Source: Heliocidaris erythrogramma
Lineage: Eukaryota > Echinodermata > Echinoidea > Camarodonta > Echinometridae
Length of the DNA stretch: 64,000 nt
Assembly: GCA_025617745.1 (NCBI GenBank)
Contig: CM046855.1
Coordinates: 41,425,663 to 41,489,662 of the forward strand
Reading direction: 5' to 3'
Shown here: piece after piece, positions 21,893-34,639 of the stretch
Layout: each line of letters opens with the position of its first letter
How positions within the stretch are numbered: position 1 is the stretch's first letter
Notes under the pieces: generated by a model
Database searches by the model: none
What the model was told of the DNA's origin: nothing
What the model saw: the letters and a program-made list of their open reading frames with translations, nothing else
Program-made: the position numbers and the translations under genes

Positions 21893-22044
21893 GCAGTGAT
21901 GATGAGTCGATCACCAGCGAGAAGGATGAGAAGATCAAACTGATGATGTCAGAGGAGGAACAAAGAATTGCCGACATGGGAAAGCCCCAGCTTGGTGAAA
22001 TCAGGAATCTAGAGGTCAAAGTTCATGAGAGCACAGAATTCAAG
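21893..22044 (+). CDS. Na+/Ca2+ exchanger (NCX/SLC8-type), internal exon: end of second Calx-beta domain
   Basis: This exon of a plasma-membrane Na+/Ca2+ exchanger encodes an acidic stretch (SDDESITSEKDEK) and then SEEEQRIADMGKPQLGEIRN and LEVKVHESTEFK. These match the end of the large cytosolic regulatory loop of animal NCX proteins (vertebrate form EEEEKRIAEMGRPILGEH and LEVIIEESYEFK). This is the last strand of calcium-binding domain 2 (CBD2). The acceptor is CCTACAG before 21893 and the donor is GTAAGA at 22045. The exon begins with two bases completing a codon and ends in phase 0, which fits the next exon at 50902. The exon carrying the calcium-binding part of CBD2 and the N-terminal membrane half must lie upstream, and I cannot see them in the window. 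In vertebrates this part of the loop is alternatively spliced. I see no obvious alternative exon here, but short ones could be missed. Confidence 0.88.
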
Positions 22045-22539
22045 GTAAGAGGTTTACAGAGTAGGTTCTCCATCAGCTCGAGTTGGGTTCAAGCATGAGA
22101 TTCTAGATAGATCAGTGCTACTCGAGAAAAAATCTGAGTTTGAAAAAACCCGTCTCCATCAGCTCAAGTGGGGCGATTCAATCTTGAGCTACATAAAATG
22201 CGCACTTCGGTCACCGTGATTCTAACCCGCGTTAAAAACTGAGCGCATCTTCACCTGCAAATTAGTGGGCTAATTTGCCAAATAGCCGCTTCTTTGCAAA
22301 AAGAGACTTGAGTTGCTTGGGTTTGTAAGCTCAAGCTTGAGCTTACAAAATAACCTGATAATTACGTCTTCATTACGAATTAGCTTGACTTAGTTCTGAT
22401 CTGGTTACTTAGTTTTCTGCCATAAAAGTTGGATCTGAATTAGCAGGTTATTTTGAAAACTTGGGCTGATGAAGGTGGGCCTTATGTGTGTGTGTCCTTT
22501 TGGTGGAAAATATAACAAAGGTTGTTAGTGATGCAGAGG

Positions 22540-23240
22540 AGTAAGATGGAAGAAGGATGGGAAGAGGGCAAGGGAGGAGGGAGAGAGATGCATATGCATA
22601 CAGAAAAGAGAGTCTAAGAAAAGAAAGAAAGCGATGATGATGAGGAGCTGGGAGGGAAGAAGGGAGGGATGTGAGAGAGGGAATGATGGAGAGCGACAGG
22701 TTGCTAATAAATATCAAGATACAGAGTTATATTATAAAGAATGTGTCAAATGTGGATGAAAGCTTCAAGAGCTTCTTGAGGGCTTGTGAGTTCTTGGAAA
22801 TGGGACAACGAATCATGGTCAATTAGAAGAGTGAAAGGGTAGATTGAGAGAGAGAGAGCAGATAAAATAAGATAAAATAAGAGAGAGAGGGGAAGAAGGG
22901 AGGGAGAAGGCAGGTTGAAAAAATGCAGTCAAATTAAGACATAGAAAGGTGAGAAACATCACAAATTATTTATCATTTTGACAAAAAAGTGCTTCAAGAG
23001 CGATATATTCTTGAGGTCTTTTAGATATCTTGAAAATATAGCAAAGGTTCTCGGTGATCCAGATGAGTGAAAATGTAGAAAGATAGAAAGAGAGAAAAAA
23101 AGGAAGTGAGGGAGAAGAATGAGATAAGAGGGGAAAGGAATGAGGATAAAAGGAAAGAGGCAGTAGGATAGGAAAGTAGGATAGGATAGGACAAGGCATG
23201 TTTAGAAATACAAGAGAGAGAGAGAGAGGGGGGGGGGGAT
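22540..23240. repeat. GA-rich low-complexity tracts
   Basis: Imperfect GAGAGA/GGGAGA runs with G homopolymers at the end (23225-23240). The Leu/Ser/Pro-rich minus-strand frames are translations of this simple sequence. Confidence 0.8.
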
Positions 23241-23859
23241 GTAGGTTGCACAATATATCAAATTCATTAGGTTACAAAAACTACATTCATATCTACTAAA
23301 GACACTGAATCAGAGTTTAGTTCATCCAAGTAGTTTGACGATAGCTCAGTTCAAAAAGTACTATTAGAAAGCTATAAATACTTAAAAATGAGAGTGTACA
23401 AGATGTTTGGAATGTAAAAGTCACAAACTTTCCAAAGTAAAGGGCAATTTACATTTTTAAACCTGGAATGGCAACTGAAATTATATTAGACGAGTCTGAA
23501 TATCAGATCTTCTAAATTCAAGAATGTTTGAATAAATTGTCAAATTTTAAATTATAAAGATAGTATGCAGTGTGTCATTGCATAAGCTAGAATAAAAGAA
23601 AAAAAAATTCTAAAGTGAATATTTTCTCTATTCTGCTGCTGTTGTGATTGATGATGGATAGAAAAGTTTCATCAGAAAGTTATCAGAAAATTATCAGAAA
23701 ATGTGGTATGCCTTCTCGTTTTGTACTTTGGATGAATTACACAACTTTCATTTCACTCATTAAAAGTTGATGCCAATTTTTTCTCTTCTCCTCCCTGTCT
23801 TTGTCCTTGTCCTCCGTCAATTTGAGGACCTATAGATGCTATAATCCCTAACCGATGGT

Positions 23860-23975
23860 GGATCTACATGTATACCTTAAGTACACAATCCAAAAAATAT
23901 GCCCCCTTTATCATCTACTTTTACGGCACTTTGCCCCCCCCCCTTTTTTACAAAATCCTGGATCCGCTCCTGTCC
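23860..23975 (-). repeat. GGATCCAGGA-type short element fragment
   Basis: On the minus strand it reads GGAGCGGATCCAGGATTTTG followed by a G run. It is related to the elements at 28852 and 46689. Confidence 0.55.
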
Positions 23976-25312
23976 CTAACTGCCATCCCTATCCATCAAA
24001 GTACCAAAGTTGCTCTTTCTTCTCACATTTCTTGGTAAAAACACCCTCTGTTTTTCTCCTCCAAAAAATATACTATGAATATTTGAAAATGGTCAGCGAA
24101 AAGGACAGGCAAGGCGCTATCGCCACCTATGAGCATCTCCTCCATGGCCTTTTATATCACATTGTGACGCAAGTGCTTTATAAATTTTCTATCAATTTAT
24201 TGATGAATTGTTAATCCGTATCCTTTCCAGTGAGCTCTGTTGTATATCCTTTGAACTGCTGTACGGAATGAAGCAATGAATTAATGCAGGGGCTTCTGTA
24301 TGACTAGGGGGAAATTAAAGGAGTATTTGCCTTTTCACTTACCTGCATTAAGAGGAGTGTGTAATTCAAGATGATAGATTGAATTATTTGTACAGTTGGT
24401 GTACTCCAATCAAGAATATACTCTGTTAATGGTCAGTTCCTTATGTGATGATGGTTGTTTACCCTTTATTTACATTGGAGTTTCTAGGATTTTTGTTTGT
24501 CTGACGAGCTTACCATAGGATTGCCCAACATAGCAACATGTAGTGTATGCATCCTGCATTCTGATTAATGTATTAAATACAATACATTGTAATTGCCATA
24601 TCCTATAGTTTGAATCTAGGCTTTAGGAGAAGAAGTGTTCATAAATTTAAATTTATTAGTACACTATTGCAGTGTAGGAGCAGAGCAAATTTGAGACACT
24701 TTTTATTGCCTGCTTAGTAGATTTATTGTATTTTACAGTCAGTGGAAATAGTATACACTATATAATCAACTATGTTAGTGTAAAACATGCAGGACACAGT
24801 GACTTAAACCTGTGAACCCTGTCAAAAGACTAAACATACTTGCCATGATTGAAGATTCCTTACGAGTTCTGAAAGGCAGAAAAGATGCTTATGTCCGGCT
24901 CGTGAGCATAATTTCTCTCCACATCCGGTTTCCTCGCTTTTTAAAACCGGTCTATGCGCAAGAGCAAGAAGGGAATATCAATGATTTTTATTTGTCATGA
25001 TATAAACTTTTTGCATGATGATCCTAGAATTTTTTTCCCTTTTTATTACATGATGAAGAAAAATCATCGCCATTTATGTGAATTATTTTTATTTTTTAAA
25101 TTTGAGTTTGAAAAGAATTCCTAGTTAACTCAGCAAGCATGCATGTACCTGCCTTGCAATTACTACAGTTTTCAATTATAGTACTATGTTCAGATGAGAC
25201 TCTGTTGATGTTGATGAAATTTGGCTAAAATAATCACTCAATTTCAGGAGCAAACAGGTGCTATAGGCGGATATAGGGGCGTCAATCTGTTGAAGAAGGC
25301 TTAGATAGTGGG

Positions 25313-25380
25313 GGGGGGGGGGGGTAGGGGATTTTTGAATGAATACAATTTATTGTATTTTCATTGTAGAAAAAATCAAA

Positions 25381-25465
<85 letters not shown>

Positions 25466-25575
25466 GAATGAATGAATGAATGAATGAATGAATGAATAAA
25501 TAAATATATAAATAAAAATAAGATAAAATAAAAATTAATTAATTAATTAATTAAATAAATAAATAAATAAAAAAT
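25313..25575. repeat. Microsatellite cluster
   Basis: In order: a G run (25313-25325), C and A runs (25382-25408), a TA run (about 25411-25459), TGAA and TAAA repeats (25460-25505) and TTAA/AATAAA repeats to 25575. Confidence 0.9.
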
Positions 25576-27689
25576 TGGGACCTGTCTATGCCGCTGGCTG
25601 GAGTAGAACTAGAGGGAGTGGAAGGAGCGATATTGTACCCCTGCCCTCACTATCCATCATATCCATAGGCCTAGGAAACTGGTGCATTCACATTTTTATC
25701 TGGGGTTGTAAATGTTACAGAGAGTGGGTGAATTGGATAATGACTTTTCAAACCATGTTTCATTGAAACAAATATAATGGATGGCACGGTAGAATTTCAT
25801 ATGCTTACTATCAGGCAACCTGGCTCACGTTCCTTCTGGGGTGATATTGTGGGAACAGGTGAGAAAGGACAGGTAAAAATTTTGCTTCAATAACCACACA
25901 ATCTTCTTGGAATCTAAAAGGCGTTAGCTCATACAACACAAAATTAATTTCACAAAATTATTGGGCATGTAATTTTCACGGGCCTTTCGTTAGTTATTAT
26001 TATTCAAGCATTAAATTTGAGATAGGTTTAGAATATGACAGATTTTCATGCTCCTATGAAACCCAAAGATGCTGACAAGGTCATGCAGAATAATGCACTT
26101 CTACTCTCATTCATGTCGTCAGTGGTAAGGGAGGGATGGAAGGAGACAGTCGTCATGGAAACCTGTGACTCATAGTTTGATGAATCTTTCACTACCTGTA
26201 GCATGGCAGATCGACAGATGTGCACTTTGAGTCATTTATACATGTGGCTACTACCGGGGCAGAGGATTTGCTCTAGTGACGAAGAGGAAGCTTTTATTGC
26301 CTCTGTTCCATCTCTGTAGAATGTTCTTCCACTGAATGTTGTTATAATAGAATCTAAGACATGTCCTTTGTCATATCTGTTGTCATCGTATTACACTCAT
26401 AAAAATATTAAGGGGATACAATTGCCTAATAGCAGTGCAATTATGTGTCTTACCAACTTACTGCAATGTTATTTTTTTTTAATTTATTTATTTTCCACAT
26501 ATGGGGCTGGATCACCCTCTTCAGCCAAAGGCTGTTCTTGCTCAATCTGAATCACCTTTTACTACATTTGAGCAAAAATCACCTCAGCTGGGCCTATAAT
26601 TAATTGCATGCAGGGTTGGTTGATAATGATTATGGCCATTTTTGCCATTTTTGCCATTTTCATTTCTTAAAGATAGATAACGCACAAATAGCCAAGGTCA
26701 ATTATCGTTCACACAAAAGATGATCAATGTTTTTATGTATTTTACATGTTTCAAATATTTTTATGATAGATAAACAGTGCAATATTCAGCCACTTTCATT
26801 TTAACTTCAATATATTGAATAGTACTCTTAAAGGTATACTTCATCCCTTTTGCAGCCCTAAATTTTGAAGTTGTGTGAGTAGGTGATGAATTACAAAAGA
26901 ATTATAAGTGGAAAACTTGTGCGGATGTGAGAAGGATTATAATTTGCTTTTAAGTAAGTAATACTAGTAACAACAAGTTCCAAGGAATTTTGTGTAAATC
27001 TGCAAAAGGGATGAAGTACCTGTAATACCTATTTCATAACAACTTTATCATGATTAGTTTTTCATAAAAATGCATTACAGATTTAGACCGCCCTTGTTTT
27101 TGCATTTTGCTTGTATATTTTTAACTTGCATATAAAATTTCATGTTGCAAGGCCATAGTTTGAATGTTGCACATGCTAAACTTTTTATTTCCTCTCATGA
27201 CATTCAAACTTGACCAATTTTTTGCATGAAATATGGGCTAAATTTAGCATGCATTTTTGGTATCATTTGCACTTTTATTGAGAAAAGGTTGCTATATTAT
27301 CAAATGGAAGTACATTTACCTATTGTTTAATATTGTTTTTCACCTACAGTTAACTCATTTATCTTCATAATGTTAAAGATGAAACCTTTTAAAATGTCAA
27401 TTTCTAAAGAATAGCTTTCCAATTTTTCCTTTGTCAACCTGTAATATTTCTTTCCCTTCCATTCCCCTAGCTATTTTGAGACTAATTGCATTACATAAAT
27501 ACACCGTTCCGAGCTTTCAATTACTTCTATATTAAGCACATAATCCTTTTGAATTCAATATCCCACAATATCTCATAGTTTCTGTTCTAAAAGTTCCTTT
27601 TCTGAAAGCTTGAATTGGCCGCAGCTTCCACCCTCGTCCATAGGAGGGATGACTGTTAGTGTCAGGAGTGTATATTATGCTGCCTGATT

Positions 27690-27812
27690 GAGGAGAGAGA
27701 GAGAGAAAATGGGAAAGAGAGAGAGAGAAAAAATGGGGAAGAGAGAGAGAAAGGGAAAGGGAAAAAAAGGGTGGCGAGAGAGAGGAAGAAGTGTGAAGAG
27801 AGAGAATGAGTG

Positions 27813-27844
<32 letters not shown>

Positions 27845-27995
27845 CAGAGAAAGAGAAAGAGAAAGGAATTTCAAAAAAGCAAAATATTTTGTTCATTGTT
27901 CTATCTAAGAAAGCAGCTCTACCAAATGGACTATCAACTCGACCAGAGAATAACGTAAACAGAGTGACAAAGGGAGAGAATGAGAGAGAGAGAGA
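27690..27995. repeat. GA-rich tract with GT microsatellite
   Basis: GAGAGA and GGGAAAGAGA imperfect repeats with (GT)n at about 27819-27844 and another GA run at 27979-28002. A 190-residue plus-strand frame across it is Arg/Glu-rich simple-sequence translation. Confidence 0.8.
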
Positions 27996-28851
27996 GAGAG
28001 AGATTTTTGTTTGCATCACCTTCTCCGATTTAGCATTCATGGACAGCAGAGGTGGTCATCCATACCTTTGTGTACATGACCAGTGGCTAGGCGTATCTCT
28101 CGTCCCCCGCAAATCAACTGAATTAAATTGCACTCATTGCTTAGATCTCACACCCATCCTGCATCACTTTGATGCTGTCGTCATCATCGTTGTTGGATGT
28201 AGATCAAGGCGTCCATCTGCCATGCTGTTCAGACAGTGGTACATCTTTGGCGAATGGTAGTAGATCTAAAAACAAGGAAATCATCTGTGAAATGGTCTTA
28301 TCCAGGCAATGTATCTAGGTAGACATGGACTATAGATATCATTACCTGAGTTTGAGATCAATGAGATTCATTGTGAAACTTATCAGACGGGGAAAAAAAT
28401 ATGAAGATATATCTTTGGTTTATGATATGTACCTGAGCAGATTTGCTGATATCATACAAGTACGGCTTGTCACCTTAAATTTCAAAAATCTTTGTGAATT
28501 GTATCAATTAAACACACCTGTCTTAACATTTTATTATCAATATCAGTTTCCTTAATTGACACCAAGGGGAGCAATATTTGCAAAAATTTTCATTAAACCT
28601 ATCATCTTCATCCTTGGGGCCATGGTTTGTGTTTACTTTCAATCCTGACGGTTAAATAACAGCAGGTGTGCGTGTGTGTTGTATATATGTGTATGGGGCC
28701 AGGGATATCTTCCTACATGTAATTCATACACCGTTTATCCCTACAAGATTCACACTTTATAATGCATCTGCAAGGACATAAGATCCAAGGATAAAATCAT
28801 ACAGCCATCAAGCCTTTCACTTTATTTTAGCCAGTGGTAAGAAGAGGGTAC

Positions 28852-29078
28852 AGGGGCGGCTCCAGGAATTTGTAAAAGGAGGGGGGGGGGGGGGAGAGGT
28901 CTCCAAGAATTAAAAAAAGATTAGCAAGCATCTAAAGAAGATTATCAAGCATCAAAAAAAGAGGGTTCCAAAAAAAATTCTGACAAGCAAGAAAAAGTCA
29001 GATTTTTTGGGGTGATCTCTAACAAGCTAACAAAAAGGAGGATCCAGACCCCATGACCCCCTGGATTCACCCCTGGGG
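28852..29078. mobile_element. CAGGGGCGGCTCC-type short element
   Basis: It starts CAGGGGCGGCTCCAGGAATT and ends GGATTCACCCCTGGGG, giving short imperfect inverted ends. The body has two AAGATTATCAAGCATC-like direct repeats and a G run. The class is uncertain. It is related by its ends to 46687-46935 and 14584. Confidence 0.6.
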
Positions 29079-30363
29079 TAGGAGATCAGTGGAGAGAGCT
29101 CTCAAGGGCAACCATTTTATCATATAGCTTGCCAGACAAGGCTATATGAATTATCGGTGTAGCAGAAAATCACCTTGAATTTTTGACCAAGTGAATCATA
29201 TTTCATTAGAGGAAAGTGCTTTGTGTAAAAAACTTATCAGACGTGCTTATTACTAATTTATACCAGACATGATGTGCAGTAAATGACACACAGTGCTCAA
29301 TGTCATTGTAAGTTACATGTAAGTAGCTGTAGAATATCAATCATTGCTTGCTAAAGGACATCAAAACAATATGTTGACTTTTTTTATTGAAAACTTAAAA
29401 ATGTTCCTTTCATGCAGACCATTTAGATTATTTAAACATTATTGTACAAAAAAAATGATGTAGTCTGTCAAAAATTAGTATTGTTTTTGCATTCTACGTT
29501 TGTTTTATGCTATATTAATTAATTAATTTATTCCAGTAGGTGCATTTATTTGAATGAAATTCACATTGATGGCTGTCATATTCTATCACTGTATCTATTC
29601 CACAAGGTAGATTTCTTTGAGTGAAATTCACATTGTCTCATGTCACAGCCTGGGTCCTTCCTCCTTGTCTGCCTGCACAGAATGCAATCTTCGTAAAAAA
29701 ATATGTATAGTGTTCCAAGTGATGCCTAACCAAGTTCCCCATGGCTCTGTCAAATTACATAATAATAGTGGGCACTACATACCCATTGATCCTGCATTAA
29801 TCTGCTTGCGTGGCGGACACTAGTGCTAAATCTACTGCGGACCAACCTATCCTTTGATATAGGTATGTAAGAAAACAGGAAACAGGTAAAAGTCACCAGA
29901 ATGCATTGAAACAGGCTTCCTTATATTGAGCATGCCCCACTCCAAATTTGTAATAGGCCTAGATAGTTAAGATAATGCAGTATTATGGGTTGAAGTCTGC
30001 AATCATACAGCACAGGCCCTGTCATTCACATTATTCTTCACAAGGGTCTGTGCCTGCAGACTACCATCACTGGACACATGTCAATCATCACATGATTTTG
30101 TTTTAAAGCGATCAGACATGTATGTCAGACTGGATGCAGATTAGATTTGATACTGTCCGTCTGAGTAATAAATTCTAGGCTGTCAAATCGATCAAATTCA
30201 TAATTTGTTGATGTATGTTTGCTGTAACTCCAGCATAGTATAGAAGAGATTAGGAGTTCAGACATTAAAAAATAGGGACATTATATTCATTGCAATATAC
30301 CAAGTCCAGATGGATGCACTTTGTCAGTGATTTCTTTTTTCTTGAAAGGTACCAACCTATGAC

Positions 30364-30630
30364 CGGGTCCGCTCGCTATTCATAAGGGCCGCTGTTCATA
30401 GAAAACCGCTATTCATTTAACACGCGTTCTGAATAGCGGTCCTTATGAATAGTGGTCCTTAGTGGTCCTTATGAATAGCGAGGTAATTTGTCTATGGTTT
30501 GCTCGCTCTATTCATAAGGACGGCTATTCATACAAAACCGCTATTCATTTAGTCACGCGTTATGGATACCGGTCCTTTTGAATAAGTGGTCCTTATGAAT
30601 AGTGGTCGTTATGACTAGCGAGGTTACCCC
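30364..30630. mobile_element. TATTCATA-type self-complementary element, copy 3
   Basis: It is flanked by a perfect 8-bp direct repeat CCTATGAC (30356-30363 and 30631-30638). The ends are CGGGTCCGCTCGCTATTC and ACTAGCGAGGTTACCCC, imperfect inverted repeats. The interior alternates CTATTCATAAGG and its complement, with the shared bridge GAGGTAATTTGTCTATGG. It has no coding potential. It is the clearest copy for defining the family's ends. Confidence 0.85.
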
Positions 30631-31238
30631 CCTATGACATAGACCAACATGTATGTAATTTTTCCCATTTTCATTTTCTTTTCCTGTTGACAACAAAAAA
30701 TTCATGTGTGATTGAACTCTGAGGATGTCTTCAAAATAGCATATATTCATCCAGTCCAAAAGGAAATATTGCTCATACCATTTAGAAAATTGAACAAGAA
30801 GTATATAGGTCATTAAAATGTTCATGGCATTGATGTGATGCTCTGCATTCCAATTTTTAAAAAAGCTAACAAAAGTTCAAAGCCAAAACAAACTTGAAGC
30901 TCATAGTAAATTGATACAGGATGTGTGTTTTCCATGAGCCAAAATATTGTTAATTGAAATAGCTTTTAACCATTTCCCGGTATAACCAGGTTACATTTAT
31001 AATACAAGTGTACATGTATGCAGTTTTCTCTTGACAATGATCAGTTTCCCTGGAAACACAGGATGCAGGGTTTTAGAAAGGTACATGTAATTTTGAGTAC
31101 TGCTGATGATGGAAAAGGAATTTTACCTGAATCAAGCTAATCTAAAAACTGAAAGGTCAATCCAACAAAACATTGAATCTACCAAACAATTTGATTGAAA
31201 ATGTATAAAACCTTAGGATCAAAAGATATGGAAATAAA

Positions 31239-31305
31239 GCTAGCTGTCCAGACCATGTGCATAACATGGGTGCTAGCTGTCCAGACCATGTGCATACCAT
31301 GGGTG
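31239..31305. repeat. Short tandem duplication
   Basis: Two copies of a 34-bp unit, GCTAGCTGTCCAGACCATG and following bases. Confidence 0.85.
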
Positions 31306-31450
31306 TAGATGGTAATAGTTCTTTTCAGTGAATATGTTTTTTGGTAAGGTTTTTAGTTTATTATTACTTTACTGCTTTAAACAAGCAATCTTATGCATAA
31401 TATAAACTTCACAATTACTTAACCGTTTTCTCTTGAAATCCAACTGTATT

Positions 31451-31625
31451 TACTGCAATAAATCATATATACCTACCTATTATGCCTGTAGTCTTGACTA
31501 CGGGACCCCTTCGAGAATTTAACACACATGCGTCACAATATTGTGCGCACCCCCCGTAATCCTATTGTCCCCTTCGCCACTCACGCGCGTCAACACGCTA
31601 CGGCCATCTTCCTCTTTCTTGCTCG
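31451..31625. repeat. Left inverted terminal repeat of DIRS copy B
   Basis: It starts TACTGCAATAAATCATATAT and runs through TATGCCTGTAGTCTTGACTA to CGGCCATCTTCCTCTTTC. Its reverse complement is found at 38338-38490. Its outermost 34 bp are also complemented in the ICR at 38187-38220, which fixes the left boundary. Confidence 0.9.
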
Positions 31626-32450
31626 CCCCCGACGAGTTAGGACGTATTGTCACAGCGCTCCTGAAATCAGGTCGTATAGTATCTTTTTGGTGCGCTTTTT
31701 CACATAGTTAAAGCACTTTTAGGTACCTATATTCGTTTAGATTATAGTACTTTGTGTTTTATTAGTCACTCTTGCCGATTGCAAGGGATTTTTTGATTCC
31801 CTTTCTTGGCATTTATTTTTCTCTTTCACGGTCAGCCCCACGTAGATATTTCTGTGTTTGCGGGTGTTTCCGTTTGTCACCGAGCCTTCGGGTTCGGTGT
31901 TTGTTCTTACGGTTTTTAGGCTGTGAAAATTTCTTTAGTGCGTATCTCCCAAATAAACTTTAGTTTTATTTACTGCATGCAGTTGAAGTATTTCTTATTT
32001 TGAAAAGTATACTTTATTGTCTGTTTTATTGCAGTGGTATGAATTCGGAAGAAGAAGCAGCTGGGTCAAGGAGACCTGCTTCTTCCGAAGAGTTGTCTAG
32101 CAAGACGACTCGGCCTTCCAGAACTTCCCCGAGTACAGCGGTACGCGGGGGAGGGAGGAGGGCTAAAGGTAAGTTGCCTAGTGGTGTTCCCTTGCAGAGT
32201 TTGCCAGTTTCGGAGCTTGCGGCTTCGGGACGGGTGGCGTTAACTGAATCGGGATTGTCAACTCCGAAGCCTGTGGTTTCGGGGTGGGTGACGTCAGATT
32301 CTAGTGGTTTGGATATCTCGAATCCAATCCCCCGGTCGCTGAGACCAGAGGGGGGGCTGTTGTTTCCCGTACGGTAGCGTTCACTCGCTCTGATCCGTTA
32401 GGGGAGACGCGCCCCACTACTGCAGGGCAACCCACGGGCTTAGTCCATGT

Positions 32451-32664
32451 TGGTCTGGGTTCTCAAACCCTAGCCCCGGCAAACGCCATATGGGGGAACG
32501 AGTACTTTCTGGGCTGTCTCAGTTGCCAGCTAATGGGAATGCTCGAGCTAACAATGTTGGTCTGGGTTCACAAACCCTAGCCCCCGGCAAACGCCATATG
32601 GGGGAACGAGTACTTTCTGGGCTGTCTCAGTTGCCAGCTGATGGGAATGCTCGAGCTAACAATT
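32451..32664. repeat. 107-bp tandem duplication in gag-like region
   Basis: The segment starting TGGTCTGGGTTC occurs at 32451 and again at 32558, nearly identical through GCTCGAGCTAACAAT. Confidence 0.9.
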
Positions 32665-32690
32665 ATGGACGCTCTTCGGAGCAACAGGTG

Positions 32691-33220
32691 TTTTCACCTG
32701 AGTGCGTGACTACTAGTGCTCCCCTATTGCCGCTTTCGAGCGGTCCAATAGTGGGTTCACATGCCTTTAGTAGTCATCGGGCACATACCGAGTCATCTCG
32801 GTCTGCCCACGCACTGGGAGCTTTTAGCTCCCAACCCATGGCTACTGCATCCTCTTGCTTAGCCAATATGGGTGTTTTGGGCGATTCTCTAGACTTACGC
32901 CATGAGCGCTCCAATCCCTTTTTGGGAAGTGAACGTCCCTCCGCGGAGGGATCGGTTTTCACCTGAGTGCGTGACTACTAGTGCTCCCCTATTGCCGCTT
33001 TCGAGCGGTCCAATAGTGGGTTCACATGCCTTTAGTAGTCATCGGGCACATACCGAGTCATCTCGGTCTGCCCACGCACTGGGAGCTTTTAGCTCCCAAC
33101 CCATGGCTACTGCATCCTCTTGCTTAGCCAATATGGGTGATTTGGGCGATTCTCTAGGCTTACGCCATGAGCGCTCCAATCCCTTTTTGGGAAGTGAACG
33201 TCCCTCCGCGGAGGGATCGG
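32691..33220. repeat. 265-bp tandem duplication in gag-like region
   Basis: The segment starting TTTTCACCTGAGTGCGTGAC occurs at 32691 and 32956. The two copies differ at only a few bases (for example GGTGTTTTGGGC against GGTGATTTGGGC), so the duplication is recent or homogenised. Confidence 0.9.
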
Positions 33221-33650
33221 TTCGTGTTTCCGAAGTGGCTTCGGAGATCCGAATGAATCCGATTAAGCGTTCTAACAAAAGGGTTTCGGCTACGACTCTT
33301 GTCGAGCCAGCCAAGAAAAAGGCCAAGAAGAAGGCAAAAAGTGGCAAGGCTTTGCCGGCCTCTTGCCCGTCTGGCCTGGCTAACCCAGCTAGCTCCTCTC
33401 AAGCTGACATGTTCAGCATGATGCGGGCTTTTGCTCAGAATCAGGGTTGGTCCTTTGTACCGGCTACTTCAACCCTGACTTCTGTCCCTATTCAGGGGTC
33501 TGACTTTGAGACTAATCAACCTTTTGTGTTTGATTCCTCTTTGTCTGAGACTGATTCGCATGTGCCTCCTACTCCCGCGGCCCTTGGGGCCCCGCCGGGC
33601 GAGGAGACTGTTGGTGAGCCATGCGGGGACCCGCCTGCGGAGGCCTTTGT

Positions 33651-34426
33651 AATGCTTAGGTCAGACGGACATGTACGGATGTCTGCGGATGCATCCGTAA
33701 AAAAAAATAATTTCACCCGCAGAAATTGTTGAAAATCTGCGCAAAAAGCCAAAAAACCACGGTAGATACGCATGAGATACGGATGCAATACGCATGAAAT
33801 ACGCAAATCCTGCGGATGTTCTGCGGAAGACACCCCTTTGGCGGATGTGCCACGCTAGTGTCACTTAAATTCTGCGCAAGATGCGGACTAGATACGGATG
33901 TTCTGCGGAAGATACGGAAGTCCTGCGCACGATACGCATACGCACACGGATGTCGGCTTTCTCCTCGTCCGCAACATCCGCATATATACCGCGGCTTGTG
34001 GAGCATCACTTCAGTTGCGATTCGATCTTTGGAGAGAACACTACTACTACTACTACTACAGATTTTCAAAATTCACGCTGCGGATCTGCGTATGTCTGCG
34101 GATCCTGCGGATTAGGTTACGGATGGATACGGACGTTTTACGCAAAAATACGCAAAGATACGGATCAATACGCATGATACGGAACAATACGCAAATTCTA
34201 CCTAAATTCTGCGCAAAAGACCTTGCGCGGGAAATTTAAAATAATTTTGAGATTTTCAAAACTTTTTCGCGGAAGACCTCGATTCCTGCGCACTCCCACG
34301 GATTTTTACGGATGCACTTACGGATGATACGCATGATACGGATTGCTGCGGATTTCTACGGATTTTTACGGATGCACATCCGCAGACATGCGTATCGCGC
34401 GTATCTGTCCGTCTGACCTAAGCATT
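33651..34426. mobile_element. Non-autonomous DNA transposon nested in DIRS copy B
   Basis: A 776-bp insert has long inverted ends. AATGCTTAGGTCAGACGGAC at the left is exactly mirrored at the right, and the match continues with one small length difference through GTCTGCGGATG and GCATCCGTAAAAA. The interior is packed with TACGGAT, TACGCAT and CTGCGGA/CTGCGCA motifs in both orientations. Comparison with the related gag-like stretch near 35195 places the insertion after GAGGCCTTTGT. The target duplication is not certain, though a 3-bp TAA is possible. No transposase is present. The superfamily is unassigned. Confidence 0.75.
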
Positions 34427-34639
34427 AACGTTCCTTTGTCTCATTCCACTCGGGTGGAACCAGATTTGGATGCGTCCTCTCAAGCTTCGGTTCCCGAATC
34501 GCTTGGGCAGGCGGAGTCTCAATCGCTCAATCTCTGTGGAGTGGAAGCGATTGATTTGTTGTCCAAATATCGCCCTGAAGTTCAGTCAACCCGCGCGCAG
34601 GGTTCGACTTCGCGTTGGTTTAAGCAGCGGGATTTCTGC

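Larger units (their letters stand above)
22045..31450. other. NCX large intron, left part
   Basis: This is the first third of a roughly 28.9-kb intron (22045-50901). It holds purine-rich tracts (22540-22720, 22845-23240, 27690-27990 with a GT run at about 27819-27844), AT-rich microsatellites, short elements and one TATTCATA element, listed separately. No additional exon is recognised. The short frames here match no known NCX segment. Confidence 0.7.
32040..33650 (+). pseudogene. Gag-like region of DIRS copy B
   Basis: A Ser/Pro/Gly-rich region begins at a Met in MNSEEEAAGSRRPASSEE and contains a basic KKKAKKKAKSGK stretch near 33320-33350. The position before pol and the composition fit the gag-like first ORF of DIRS elements, but I recognise no conserved domain. 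Two internal tandem duplications (107 bp and 265 bp) lie here. The region is broken. Confidence 0.6.

Noticed and set aside
27688-28260. 190-residue Arg/Glu-rich plus-strand frame
   Set aside because: The first half is GA/GT microsatellite translation. The second half has no motif and no splice context.
33816-34239. Open frames of about 100-115 residues inside the nested transposon
   Set aside because: They arise from the repetitive TACGGAT/TACGCAT motifs on several frames and both strands. There is no transposase motif.
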